Counted from the first letter of the stretch, positions 45,687 through 55,015 are shown. The stretch is DNA of 64,000 bases from Paludifilum halophilum (GCF_002245355.1 NZ_NOWF01000013.1:28274-92273); one strand, 5' to 3'. A program made the numbers and translations. The notes: generated from the letters alone by a model not told the origin.

Positions 45687-45723
45687 TGGGTTCCCCTCCA
45701 GGATCGTACCAGGAAATATCTGG

Positions 45724-46620
45724 TTATTTCCCTGCCATCCTTATGAGATCACGGGCCTTCCGATCCAATACGTCGGCCAAGCCTGCGAACTCCTCCAATG
45801 TTAAGGTTTCCCCGCGGCGCTTCGGATCAATTCCTGCTTCCAGGATCCATTCATTGACCTCTTTTTTCCGCTTTCCTTCCGACAGATTCGCGGCCAGGGC
45901 GTTCAGCAGGGTTTTGCGCCGCTGGCCGAAGGCCGCCCGGACGACACGGAAGAAAAGGCGTTCATCCGCCACTTCCACCGCGGGCTGTTTCCGAATATGA
46001 AAACGAATGACGGCGGAATCCACTTGGGGGCGGGGGATGAACACATGACCGGGTACCCGGGTCACCCATTCAGTTTCAGCATAATACCGGGCGGCTACTG
46101 TGAGAGCGCCGTAATCCTTGGTCCCCGGGCGCGCCATCAACCGCTGTGCCACTTCCTTTTGAATCATGACCACGATTCGGTCAAGAGGAAGGCGTTCCTC
46201 CAACAGGCGCATCAAAATCGGGGATGTGGCGTAATAAGGGAGATTGGCTACCACGCTGCGGCGGGAAGTATCACCGAGACAAGTATGGATCACTTGTCCA
46301 AGGTCCAACTTCATCGCGTCCCCGTGAATGATATGGACATGAGGAGAGGAGAGGAACAACTCTTTCAGCACCGGAACCAACCGGGCATCCAGTTCCACTG
46401 CGGCAACGCTGCCGGCCTCTTCAGCCAAACGTTCCGTTAAAGCTCCCACACCCGGACCGATTTCAAGGACGCCGGCATCGGATCCCAGTTCTGCCGCATC
46501 GATCATTTTATTAAGAATGTGCGGATCCGTTAAAAAATGCTGGCCCAGGCTCTTTTTCAACACCAGGCCGTGCCGGGCCAACAGCTCCCGGGTTCGTCCG
46601 GCAATCGCTTGTTCAGCCAT
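45724..46620 (-). CDS. rsmA: 16S rRNA dimethyladenosine transferase
   Basis: 298 residues (KsgA). KKSLGQHFLTDPHILNKMID, motif I VLEIGPGVGALTERL and motif IV VVANLPYYATSPIL are diagnostic. It dimethylates A1518 and A1519 of 16S rRNA. Start ATG at 46618-46620 behind GGGAGG, overlapping rnmV by eight bases; an in-frame extension upstream lies inside rnmV and is not real. Confidence 0.96.
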   Translation of the reverse strand: MAEQAIAGRTRELLARHGLVLKKSLGQHFLTDPHILNKMIDAAELGSDAGVLEIGPGVGALTERLAEEAGSVAAVELDARLVPVLKELFLSSPHVHIIHGDAMKLDLGQVIHTCLGDTSRRSVVANLPYYATSPILMRLLEERLPLDRIVVMIQKEVAQRLMARPGTKDYGALTVAARYYAETEWVTRVPGHVFIPRPQVDSAVIRFHIRKQPAVEVADERLFFRVVRAAFGQRRKTLLNALAANLSEGKRKKEVNEWILEAGIDPKRRGETLTLEEFAGLADVLDRKARDLIRMAGK

Positions 46621-47191
46621 GTGGTTCCTCCCTTTCGATCCGGTGCAAGGCTTCCTCAAATTCATTCCGGGTGATGCGCAAAAGGGCCAACCGGCGATAA
46701 AGCTGTTGGCCGTTTGCGTATCCGATCCCCAATTCGTTGGCGAGTGCCTCCCGACGCCGCCGGGAACCGGCACCTCCGGCCATCCCGGCTTCCAGATAAG
46801 CCTCCCAGGGAATTTCCGGCACAGCCGGCTCCTCCCCTTCACAGCGAGCCTCCTCCAGGGCCTGCCGAATCGATGCCGGACAAGCGTGTTCCACCCCGAT
46901 CCTTCCGTCGGATTCCGCTTTCTCCCGGGAGATGAATGCCTGCTTGCATCCGGGTACTTCCCGGGAAATAATTCTTCGGATTCGTTCCCCGGCACTATCG
47001 GGGTCCATCAGGATGATCACGCCCCGCTTTTGCTTAGCCCGTTTCACTTCAGCGATCACATCGTTCTCCACCGCAGACCCGCGGGTTTCAATCGTATCCG
47101 CCGCTACCGCCTGTCGGACAGCGGCTGTGTCCTTCTTCCCTTCGACGACAATCACTTCTTTGATCTTTGTTTGCTGTCCGATCCGCCTCAA
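46613..47191 (-). CDS. rnmV: Ribonuclease M5
   Basis: 192 residues. Toprim domain with VIVVEGKKDTAAVRQAV and DPDSAGERIRRII, and a C-terminal DUF4093 RNase M5 domain. It processes the 5S rRNA precursor, fitting the 5S gene at the right end of the window. Start TTG at 47191; IKEVIVVEG follows a few codons later, as in the B. subtilis protein. Confidence 0.93.
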   Translation of the reverse strand: MRRIGQQTKIKEVIVVEGKKDTAAVRQAVAADTIETRGSAVENDVIAEVKRAKQKRGVIILMDPDSAGERIRRIISREVPGCKQAFISREKAESDGRIGVEHACPASIRQALEEARCEGEEPAVPEIPWEAYLEAGMAGGAGSRRRREALANELGIGYANGQQLYRRLALLRITRNEFEEALHRIEREEPHG

Positions 47192-47295
47192 CCTCTTCCA
47201 AAAAAGACAAAAACGGTGTACGACCGTTTTCGTCTCGGTACTCTCCTTCAGCTTACCACAAACCGATTGGAAACAATCGGGCGCCTGTCACGGCT

Positions 47296-48069
47296 TCAAC
47301 CGGAAATCCGGAACAACCGGTTGGCATTGTCATAGGTCGCCTCAGCCAATGCTTCCAGGGACATTCCCCGAAGTTCGGCAATCTTCTCCGCAACGAGGCG
47401 GACATAGCCGGACTCGTTGCGCTTGCCCCGGTTGGGGTGAGGGGCCAGATAAGGGGAATCTGTCTCTACCAAAAGGCGGTCCAACGGAACCTGTTGGGCG
47501 ATTTCCTTGGGCAGCTTGGCATTTTTAAAGGTGACGGGACCGCCTAGTCCAATATAAAAATTCATATCCAGACAATCCCGTGCCATCTCCCAATCGCCGC
47601 CGAAGCAATGCATAACTCCGCCCACTTCTTCCGCCTTTTCCTCTTTCAGAATGCGAAGGACATCTTCATGGGCTTCCCGATCGTGAATGATAATCGGGAA
47701 ATCCAATTCCCGGGCCATCCGGATCTGCTGCCGAAACACACTTTCCTGAACACCCCGTGGAGATTTGTCCCAATGATAATCCAAACCCATTTCACCCAAA
47801 GCAACCACTTTCGGATGATCACAGAGTGATTCCAACCAGTCCAGATCCTCTTCGGTACAATCCTTGGCGTCGACGGGATGCCATCCCACCGCCGAATAGA
47901 TAAAATCGTATTTTTCAGCCAATGCCAGGGAATCGGGGATCGTCTCCCGGTTAAACCCGACGTTGAGAACCCGGGTAACCCCGTATTCTTCCCGCGCCCG
48001 GCGAATCACTTCTTCCCGGTCCTCATTGAATTGTTCATCGTTTAAATGCGTATGACTGTCGAAAAGCAT
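47296..48069 (-). CDS. tatD: TatD family metal-dependent hydrolase (YabD)
   Basis: 257 residues: MLFDSHTHLND gives the first metal-binding HxH, then ALGEMGLDYHWD, IIHDREAHEDVL and LLVETDSPYLAPHPNRGK. TatD proteins are TIM-barrel DNases with 3'-5' exonuclease or AP activity. Start ATG at 48067-48069. Order metG-tatD-rnmV-rsmA is conserved, except that lepB intervenes here. Confidence 0.94.
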   Translation of the reverse strand: MLFDSHTHLNDEQFNEDREEVIRRAREEYGVTRVLNVGFNRETIPDSLALAEKYDFIYSAVGWHPVDAKDCTEEDLDWLESLCDHPKVVALGEMGLDYHWDKSPRGVQESVFRQQIRMARELDFPIIIHDREAHEDVLRILKEEKAEEVGGVMHCFGGDWEMARDCLDMNFYIGLGGPVTFKNAKLPKEIAQQVPLDRLLVETDSPYLAPHPNRGKRNESGYVRLVAEKIAELRGMSLEALAEATYDNANRLFRISG

Positions 48070-48126
48070 GCATGTACCTCCTATACCGACTCCGTGCAAT
48101 CTCCCTTCAACCCATAGCTCCGTTCA

Positions 48127-48648
48127 TTACCGAAACAGGAGTCGAAACTCCCGGATAGGCATCACCAGCAGATCAGCCCTTCCCACGACTTCACCGATAT
48201 CCACCGGACCGATGTCTCGGCTGTCCCTGCTGTGGTTCCGGTTGTCCCCCATCACAAAAAGACTTCCCTCGGGAACCACCGTCTCACCCACATTCTTTTT
48301 GATGGGTTCTGAGATATAAGGTTCATCTAACTTCTTTCCGTTCCGGTATACCACTCCGTTTTGCACCGCGATTTTATCCCCGGGAAGTCCGATCACCCGC
48401 TTGATAAAGTCCCGATGTTCCGCGGTATGAAAGACGACAATATCCCCGTAGTCCGGATCGCTCACATCATAGATCCACTTGTTGACGATCAGGAGCTCCT
48501 CCCCTTTAAATGTGGGATACATCGACTCCCCGTGAACCTCATACGGTGCGAACAGGAAGACGCGAATAATGATCATCACCGAAGCAGCGACCAAGATGGC
48601 TGTCACCCATTCATTGGCCGAATTCTTATGCTTCACTTTTTTCCCCAA
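48127..48648 (-). CDS. lepB: Signal peptidase I
   Basis: About 173 residues. An N-terminal membrane segment (AILVAASVMIIIRVFLFAPY) is followed by HGESMYPT with the catalytic Ser, RDFIKRVIGLPGDK with the catalytic Lys, and VMGDNRNHSRDSRDIGPV. It removes signal peptides outside the membrane. I prefer the TTG at 48646-48648 with GGAGGGGG in front; a TTG at 48663 is the other choice. Its place between metG and tatD is not the B. subtilis arrangement. Confidence 0.93.
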   Translation of the reverse strand: MGKKVKHKNSANEWVTAILVAASVMIIIRVFLFAPYEVHGESMYPTFKGEELLIVNKWIYDVSDPDYGDIVVFHTAEHRDFIKRVIGLPGDKIAVQNGVVYRNGKKLDEPYISEPIKKNVGETVVPEGSLFVMGDNRNHSRDSRDIGPVDIGEVVGRADLLVMPIREFRLLFR

Positions 48649-48746
48649 CCAGACCCCCTCCAAACGCTAGACGGATTGACCGGTTTTGTTCCCTTCGTTT
48701 TTCTACTTTCGCTCTTCCGCTTCCTGCCCGGAAAAAAGAATATAAC

Positions 48747-48772
48747 CGCCCGGATTTGATTCCGCTCCGGGC
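48747..48772 (-). terminator. metG terminator
   Basis: Minus strand CGCCCGGA GCGGAATCAA TCCGGGCG then GTTATATTCTTTTTT, about 40 bases after the metG stop. The T run is offset from the stem, so strength is moderate. Confidence 0.55.
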
Positions 48773-48813
48773 GTGTTGGTTCACCCTATTTTAGGGGGAA
48801 ATGTGTTTTTTCT

Positions 48814-50805
48814 CTATTTAACCCGGGTACCGTTGGGAATATCTCCGCTCAGGGTAGAAAGAACCAGGCGATCGCCCTCCTGAGCGGCCAGAATCATTCC
48901 CTGGGAACGTTCCCCCCTCAGCTTTACCGGTTTCAGGTTGGCTACGCAGATGACCTTGGTTCCTTCCAGCTCTTCCGGCCGGTAATACTGAGCAATCCCG
49001 GAAACCACCTGCCGCCGCTCGAACCCGAGGTCCAACTGCAGCTTCAATAACCGGTCCGCCCCCTTCACCTTCTCGGCCTGGATCACTTCAGCAACGCGCA
49101 GATCCACTTTTGAAAAATCGTCGATACGGATTGTTTCATCCTGCCCGGAATCCCTTTCCGATTTCTTCCCGGAAGCCTTCTTCTCCTTTTTCTCGGTCTT
49201 CTCCTCGGGGGATTCCACCGGAGTTCCCCCCATCAGCTTCACGATCTCCGCCGCTTCTTCTTCAACATCCAACCGCGGATACAGAGGGGTCTGTTTGTTC
49301 ACCCTGATTCCCGATGGAAAAGTGCCGAAGCGGTACAGACTGTCCCAAGAAGTGGCTTCCCCCGGAGTCAAACCGAGCCGTTCCCACATCCGAGCCGGAG
49401 TCCGCACCAGGAACGGTTGGATCAGGATACTGACCATACGGAGACTTTCCAGGACATGGTACAGAACGGAACCCAGCACTTCCTTCTTCGAGGGATCCTT
49501 GGCCAGTTCCCAAGGCATTGTTCCCTCCAGGTAGCGATTCGTCCCCCGGACCAATTCCCAGATGGAGGCGAGTGCCACAGAAAACTGCATACCGTCCATC
49601 GCCATCTCCACTTTTTGTACCGTTTCTTCCGCCAGCCTTACCTGGTCCTGATCCAGCTCTGTCGCACCGGTTACCGGTTCGGGAACGACTCCCCCGGCGT
49701 ACTTGTCCACCATGGTCAATGTCCGGTGTAACAGATTGCCCAAATCGTTGGCCAAATCGGCGTTGGCCCGCTCGATGAAGGCTTCGGGAGTAAACACCCC
49801 GTCCTGGCCGAAGGGAACCTCCCGGAGCAGGTAATAGCGCAACACATCCAACCCATACCGCTCCACCAGGGGAACCGGATCGACAACGTTCCCCTTGGAT
49901 TTGGACATCTTGCCGTCCTTCATCTGAAAAAAGCCGTGGGCGAACACTTTTTTCGGCAGCGGCAGATCCAATGCCATCAAGATGATCGGCCAGTAAATCG
50001 TATGGAAACGGACGATATCCTTGCCAACCAGATGAACGTCGGCAGGCCAATAGGTTTGGAACTTGGCATCCTCCTCCATAGAATAACCCAGGGCAGAAAT
50101 ATAGTTGGTCAACGCATCCAACCAGACATACATTACATGATCCGGGTTATTCGGCACCGGAATCCCCCAGTCGAAGGTGGTCCTGGAAACGCAAAGATCT
50201 TCCAGCCCGGGCTTGATGAAGTTTCGGATCATTTCATTCTTGCGGGATTCCGGTTGGATGAATTCGGGGTTTTCCTCATAAAAGGCCAGAAGCCGATCCG
50301 CATACTTGCTCATGCGGAAAAAGTAACTCTGTTCCCTTACTTTCTCCACCGGACGGCCACAGTCGGGACAATGGCCTTCCTCCAATTGTCGTTCCGTCCA
50401 GAAGGATTCGCAGGGAGTGCAGTACCAGCCCTCATATTCATCCAGATAAATATCCCCCTGATCCACCAACTTCTGAAAGATCTTCTGAACCACTTTTTTG
50501 TGCCGGTCTTCCGTCGTACGGATAAAATCGTCATAGGAAATCTCCAATTGATCCCACAAGCGGCGGATACTAGTCACAATCCCGTCGACAAACTCCTGGG
50601 GACCCTTGCCCATTTCCTCCGCCCGGCGCTGGATTTTTTGGCCGTGTTCATCGGTGCCGGTCAGGTACATCACATCATAGCCGCGCAAACGCTTATAGCG
50701 GGCCATGGCGTCTCCGGCCACCGTGGTGTAAGCGTGGCCGATATGAAGACGGTCATTGGGATAATAAATCGGTGTCGTAATATAGAAGCTCGGCTTGGTG
50801 GTCAT
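48814..50805 (-). CDS. metG: Methionyl-tRNA synthetase
   Basis: 663 residues. Class I signature YYPNDRLHIGHAYTTV (HIGH) and KMSKSKGNV (KMSKS), a zinc knuckle CTPCESFWTERQ...HCPDC, an anticodon-binding helical domain, and a C-terminal tRNA-binding OB domain (from about residue 560: VAEVIQAEKVKGADRLLKLQ) after a Lys/Glu linker. It charges Met onto the two Met tRNAs of this window and the initiator. Controlled by a Met T-box upstream. Confidence 0.97.
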   Translation of the reverse strand: MTTKPSFYITTPIYYPNDRLHIGHAYTTVAGDAMARYKRLRGYDVMYLTGTDEHGQKIQRRAEEMGKGPQEFVDGIVTSIRRLWDQLEISYDDFIRTTEDRHKKVVQKIFQKLVDQGDIYLDEYEGWYCTPCESFWTERQLEEGHCPDCGRPVEKVREQSYFFRMSKYADRLLAFYEENPEFIQPESRKNEMIRNFIKPGLEDLCVSRTTFDWGIPVPNNPDHVMYVWLDALTNYISALGYSMEEDAKFQTYWPADVHLVGKDIVRFHTIYWPIILMALDLPLPKKVFAHGFFQMKDGKMSKSKGNVVDPVPLVERYGLDVLRYYLLREVPFGQDGVFTPEAFIERANADLANDLGNLLHRTLTMVDKYAGGVVPEPVTGATELDQDQVRLAEETVQKVEMAMDGMQFSVALASIWELVRGTNRYLEGTMPWELAKDPSKKEVLGSVLYHVLESLRMVSILIQPFLVRTPARMWERLGLTPGEATSWDSLYRFGTFPSGIRVNKQTPLYPRLDVEEEAAEIVKLMGGTPVESPEEKTEKKEKKASGKKSERDSGQDETIRIDDFSKVDLRVAEVIQAEKVKGADRLLKLQLDLGFERRQVVSGIAQYYRPEELEGTKVICVANLKPVKLRGERSQGMILAAQEGDRLVLSTLSGDIPNGTRVK

Positions 50806-50829
50806 CGATCTCGCTCCCCTTTACAAACT

Positions 50830-51118
50830 AAAAAACCCCTGCCCGTCTTTGGGGCGAGAGGCCTGCTCACGCGGTACCACCCAATTTCAGTGCTCCCTCG
50901 CGGGAGACACCCTCTACCAGTGATCACACTGTTCCCGATAACGCCGGGGCCGCGTCCGCTCCTACGCACCCGCTGTCCGGGGTTCAGAACGGATTCTCAG
51001 GGGCCATGTTCACTTTTCGTCCCTATGCCGGCTTTCACCTGGCCCGGCTCTCTGTCCATAGAGACATCCAAGCTACTCATCCCCGTCCGCGAAGTTGCCT
51101 TTGATGGATCCGCTGTCT
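50830..51118 (-). ncRNA. T-box riboswitch, Met-specific
   Basis: On the minus strand the leader holds GATGAGTAG in stem I, a specifier region GTGAACATGGCC with ATG (revcomp of 51005-51007) as the Met codon, the T-box core TGGGTGGTACCGCG near 50878-50891, and a terminator made of CTCTCGCCCC...GGGCAGGGGTTTTTT just before the metG ribosome binding site. Uncharged tRNA-Met would pair with the T-box and specifier and allow read-through. Confidence 0.85.
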
Positions 51119-51548
51119 AGGATAGATTGATTCACTTTCCATTATAGACAAAAACAAACGAAAATATCAACCTGGCCCTTCATACGCGTACTCGGCACCT
51201 TCCTTGCCAGCCTTTTCTTTTATAGTTTTTTCGCCCATGGTTGAACAACGCCCACGATGGTACGCGTTTTTTGGGATTGGATCGCATCGATCACTCCCTA
51301 ACTGATCTCTTGGTCGGTTAACCACCTTGAATAATTGCCCTTTAAAATGACCCCAAGATGATCTCGCTATGCCCGACAATCGGGCGGAGTTTTCGGTAGG
51401 ACCGAACCGTTAGCGGCCACTATGTTTTCCTCATGAATGCAGGTTCGGTCCGTAGAAAAAGTTACGAACCGTTTCAGCGGAAGGGTAACCCGGCGCGAAG
51501 TCGGAAATCGGCTCCCACACCCCGTTATCGTTCATGATCAGACATGCC
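51119..51548. other. Gap between metG leader and herA
   Basis: 430 bases without a convincing gene. The minus strand carries hairpins (TCGGTCCTACCGA; GCCCGATTGTCGGGC) and AAGGTGGTTAACCG, which resembles a damaged T-box core. A GTG frame with GVIDAIQSQKTRTIVGVVQP text ends after about 25 codons. I call it decayed leader or gene remnant. Confidence 0.35.
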
Positions 51549-53390
51549 CTAATCCGTCACATCATAACGGGTGACGAAGGGGGATTCCTTCTTTGCAATT
51601 TTCCCCTCGGCAACAAACCGTTCCAGTTCCTGTTTCAACCGGTTGACATCCCAATGAAGGCCGCATTCCCGGTTTACCCGGCCGACCACCTCCATCAGAT
51701 CCGTATCGAAGAGAGGAAGCTGATCCCGAACGGTCTGGATGACGCGATCATCTTGATTCTCCTTCGCCGACCACAACTCGTCAAAGGGGTTGGTCACATG
51801 GGGACTGTGGGTGAAAGCGGCCCGGATGCGGACGAATACGGTGCGTCCATAGACCGCCGAGGACACGAACGTATCCCCGGAACTCAAGTAAGGCAACCGT
51901 TTTCCCTCTTCCTGGGTCAGATCCGTCTCCTCCCGCAATGTCGCGATATCTGTCCCTCTAACCGTACGAAACACGAACTTGGTGTTTAATTGGGCCGTAA
52001 TCGTTTCATCCAATAAGGTTGGCCGCTGAGTGGCCAACATCAGAAAAGCCCCGTATTTCCGCCCTTCCTGGGCCACTTCTTTCAATATCCGCTTCGGCGG
52101 GGAGTCCGTCCCCTTGGGAGCGAAATTGTGAGCTTCGTCCGTGACGATCACGAAAGGCGGGAAAAAGACACCTTCTTCTCCGTTCATCACCGCATCTCTG
52201 TATTCACGCCGTTTCCGATACACCGAAGTGATGACGTAGGTGGAAAACACCTGCAACAGCCAGGAATCTCCCTGAATCACCACCAGGCGACCTTGTTCCA
52301 GTCCTTCCTCGATCCGGCGAATATCCTGCTGGAACAATCCCGCCTTCTCCAGCCGGTTGAGGCGCCATTGAACCCCTTTGACCGAAGCCAGGGGAAGGCT
52401 CCCGAATTGTTGATGCAGTTCCATTAAATCCTTGGTCCGTTCCGCTTCTGTCGGAGTGAGATCCTCCTCACGCAATCGCTTTTTCAGCCCTTGCATTCCT
52501 TCCTCGATCGCCTGAGCCACATTGTTCAGCCGATCACTGAAAGTCGTAAATGTATCCCGCCGGCGGTGCAAGGATTGGATCACATTGGTCATCGGTTCTG
52601 ACAGTCCGCCCCCGGAAGCGCCAATCAAACCGATCAGTTCCCGGGTGGACAGATGCGAAAAGTTGATTCCCACCTCTTGCCCCACTTGAACCGCTGTCCA
52701 GCGGTGATCGAAAGGGGGTGCGGACTCCTTCAATTCCGGCACCACCTCATGAAAGCTCATCTCAAAGTGAGGGTCAAATACCAGCGTCGGTATGGACAGG
52801 TTCATCAGTTCCTCCAGAATCACCCGCAGACCGAAGGATTTCCCGGAACCCGAGCCCCCGAAGATACCGATATGGGGATACTGCTGCATCGATTGAATAT
52901 CGAACAAAAAAGGAACGCCCCGCTGCCGGCGAATCCCCTCTGGCTCCAACAAGTGGACCCGATCCTTCAGGTCGGGGTCCAATGTTTCCGCCAGGGGCTC
53001 GGTTCCCCGGATCTCTCCGAGCGCCATGCCCTCTCCGGGGGAAGCTTTCACCAATAGGCGACGGACTTCATCAAAGCGGGGAAAACGGACTCCGCACCCG
53101 GTCCGAACGGGATATGGAGCCTCGGAAAAGAGACGCAGCTTGGCCAGATTCACCTCATCGGAACCGATGTCATATCCGATCTGCTCCAGGGACTGAATCA
53201 CCTGCGTATCCACCACACTGCGATCCAGGCCCATCGGAATCAGACGGTTATAAGACATCGTCTCCACAACTTCGCCCTTTGGACAATCCAGAGCCTCATC
53301 TTCAATCACCAAAATCTCATTCATCCGAAACTTCCGTTCCTTGGACGCGATATACACTTCCTGTTGCGTGGTTACACCGACGACTTGCAT
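51549..53390 (-). CDS. herA: HerA-like ATPase/helicase (DUF87)
   Basis: 613 residues. Walker A is IFGGSGSGKSFGL, preceded by a HerA-type barrel region, and the Walker B-like segment is PPFVIVTDEAHNFAP; FLMLATQRPTLLDETITAQL is the family sensor region. HerA is a hexameric DNA translocase that pairs with the NurA nuclease for end resection or, in some bacteria, phage defence. I chose the ATG at 53388-53390 (MQVVGVTTQQEVYIAS); the upstream part of the frame lies in the palindromic element. nurA is the next gene upstream. Confidence 0.9.
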   Translation of the reverse strand: MQVVGVTTQQEVYIASKERKFRMNEILVIEDEALDCPKGEVVETMSYNRLIPMGLDRSVVDTQVIQSLEQIGYDIGSDEVNLAKLRLFSEAPYPVRTGCGVRFPRFDEVRRLLVKASPGEGMALGEIRGTEPLAETLDPDLKDRVHLLEPEGIRRQRGVPFLFDIQSMQQYPHIGIFGGSGSGKSFGLRVILEELMNLSIPTLVFDPHFEMSFHEVVPELKESAPPFDHRWTAVQVGQEVGINFSHLSTRELIGLIGASGGGLSEPMTNVIQSLHRRRDTFTTFSDRLNNVAQAIEEGMQGLKKRLREEDLTPTEAERTKDLMELHQQFGSLPLASVKGVQWRLNRLEKAGLFQQDIRRIEEGLEQGRLVVIQGDSWLLQVFSTYVITSVYRKRREYRDAVMNGEEGVFFPPFVIVTDEAHNFAPKGTDSPPKRILKEVAQEGRKYGAFLMLATQRPTLLDETITAQLNTKFVFRTVRGTDIATLREETDLTQEEGKRLPYLSSGDTFVSSAVYGRTVFVRIRAAFTHSPHVTNPFDELWSAKENQDDRVIQTVRDQLPLFDTDLMEVVGRVNRECGLHWDVNRLKQELERFVAEGKIAKKESPFVTRYDVTD

Positions 53391-53410
53391 CCGTACCGAT
53401 TCCTCCCATT

Positions 53411-53497
53411 CTAAAAGACTGGTGATTGAACATGTCCTTGGTGGGTCGGGTGGGGTTCCACACTCCCGAGCAGGAGACTTCGTCACCAGTCTTCTAA
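53411..53497. repeat. Palindromic dispersed element, copy C (87 bp)
   Basis: Ends CTAAAAGACTGGTGA and TCACCAGTCTTCTAA are inverted repeats. The core GTCCTTGGTGGGTCGGGTGG, then GGTTCCACACTCC, is shared with copies A and B, but the inner hairpin arm is missing. It separates nurA from herA, and its right tip supplies the TAG stop of nurA. Confidence 0.8.
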
Positions 53498-54453
53498 AGG
53501 TGACGGTCGTTCCGTTTCGGGACCAACAGCCGGTGACGCAAATCCGGATCGATAAACTGTTCCACCATGGCCTCCACCAAAGGATCTGTCACCCTCACCT
53601 CTTTGTCCACGATGTCCAGCCACAAAGGAATTCCCCGGCCCTGAACCGGTGTCAGGCTGTGCACCAGCCGGATCAAAGCATCCCGATCCCCGGATTGGCT
53701 CACCAATCCGTCAACACCCACAGGCTGGGGTCCGCGGGAAGAACAAAGGACCGCCTTCCACAACCCCGTCCCCGCCGGATCCATCTCCGGTGACCGGTAC
53801 ACCTCTCCGGGACGCATCACACCGAAGAGAACATCTCTGTCGGAATATGTCGGTTGATCGGGGAAAAGACAGCGGGCCAAACCCTTGGTCCCGATCTCCT
53901 CCGACACACCCACCAACAGGACACCCGCCTGTTCCGCCGCTTCTGCAAACCGGGTCCATCCCTGGGAGTCGTCGATCAAAAAATGAAGCAGCGATCCATC
54001 CATCATAATCACCCGAGGACGCCAACTCCTTACTGCCTCACTCGCCACCTTCAACTCCAGGGAGGCCAGCAGCGTCCCCCGATGCTTCGCCTCTCGCGCC
54101 AACCTCCCTCCTTCCGCCTCTCCGTCACCGGAGTCCAACAAAGGGGTATAGAGATCGGCGGCCCAACGCTCCTCCCCTGTCGTGCCCTTGGCGAGGGCCT
54201 GAAACACGGACAACGTGTGGGGATGACTGCCGGGAGTGGAGTTGACAGATCCATCGACTCCGACTAAGGAACGGCCCTGGAGCCATTCTTTGATCCTTTC
54301 CCCCTCCCACTTGTCCACTTTTTGAAAAGAACCGATCTCCTCCAGTCTCCGTCGGATCTGATCCCGCTGAAAAACATCCCGGGGATAAGCTTTTCGCAAA
54401 TCCCGATTCGTGTCCTCCAGTTTTCGCTTCAGCTCTTCAGAAACGGGAAGCAA
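53494..54453 (-). CDS. nurA: NurA-domain nuclease
   Basis: 319 residues. LQGRSLVGVDGSVNSTPGSH holds the first metal-binding Asp of the NurA fold, VIMMDGSLLHFLI the second block, and the C-terminal LWLDIVDKEVRVTDPLVEAM the third. NurA is a 5'-3' single- and double-strand nuclease acting with HerA. Start ATG at 54453. The final codons (RNDRHL, TAG) run into the palindromic element. Confidence 0.87.
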   Translation of the reverse strand: MLPVSEELKRKLEDTNRDLRKAYPRDVFQRDQIRRRLEEIGSFQKVDKWEGERIKEWLQGRSLVGVDGSVNSTPGSHPHTLSVFQALAKGTTGEERWAADLYTPLLDSGDGEAEGGRLAREAKHRGTLLASLELKVASEAVRSWRPRVIMMDGSLLHFLIDDSQGWTRFAEAAEQAGVLLVGVSEEIGTKGLARCLFPDQPTYSDRDVLFGVMRPGEVYRSPEMDPAGTGLWKAVLCSSRGPQPVGVDGLVSQSGDRDALIRLVHSLTPVQGRGIPLWLDIVDKEVRVTDPLVEAMVEQFIDPDLRHRLLVPKRNDRHL

Positions 54454-54628
54454 TCCTCCACCTCCTCCTTTTGACCCGGTTGATCCAGTTTCTCTTCAGT
54501 GTACAGGAAAATCGGAAATCCCGGAATCCCCGCAACCGGCAACATTCTCCATATACATCCATCCTAACCGCGATGTTGGCAAAGGACGTTACTAAAAAAA
54601 TTTTCTATAAAATTTGCAGGCTGTTATA

Positions 54629-54657
54629 TTGACTGTTATGGGAATCGCTGGTATGAT
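54629..54657 (+). promoter_or_regulatory. SigA promoter of abrB
   Basis: TTGACT (54629-54634), 17 bases, TATGAT (54652-54657), about 80 bases before the abrB start. Confidence 0.8.
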
Positions 54658-54739
54658 GATGTTACGCCGTTCCTGTCGAAATTTGACGGCTTCGAGACCA
54701 AGACCAAAAAAGACCAAAGAGTGAGAGGAGACGTCAACA

Positions 54740-55015
54740 ATGCTCAAATCTACCGGAATTGTTCGGAAAGTGGACGAGCTGGGCCGTGTGGTGATCCCGA
54801 TCGAACTGCGCCGTACACTGGGAATCGGAGAAAAAGACGCATTGGAGATTTATGTCGACGGTGAAAGAATCGTGTTGAAAAAATACGAACCCGCTTGTAT
54901 TTTTACCGGAGAAGTGGACAACACCGTTCGCTACAAAAACAAGGTGGTCAGCAAAAAGTGCATTGAGGAAATGTTCGACATCTTGAAAGACGAGGACAGT
55001 GTTTCCGCTAAGTAA
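54740..55015 (+). CDS. abrB: Transition-state regulator AbrB
   Basis: 91 residues: MLKSTGIVRKVDELGRVVIP, IELRRTLGIGEKDALEIYVD and the cysteine-containing middle are AbrB. A swapped-hairpin DNA-binding dimer that represses post-exponential genes and is itself repressed by Spo0A-P. It is on the plus strand, divergent from nurA-herA, while the surrounding conserved genes are on the minus strand. AGAGGAG precedes the ATG. Confidence 0.95.
   Translation: MLKSTGIVRKVDELGRVVIPIELRRTLGIGEKDALEIYVDGERIVLKKYEPACIFTGEVDNTVRYKNKVVSKKCIEEMFDILKDEDSVSAK

Noticed and set aside
51167..51379. 70-codon minus-strand frame between metG and herA
   Set aside because: Reads through hairpins, lacks a ribosome binding site and family match.
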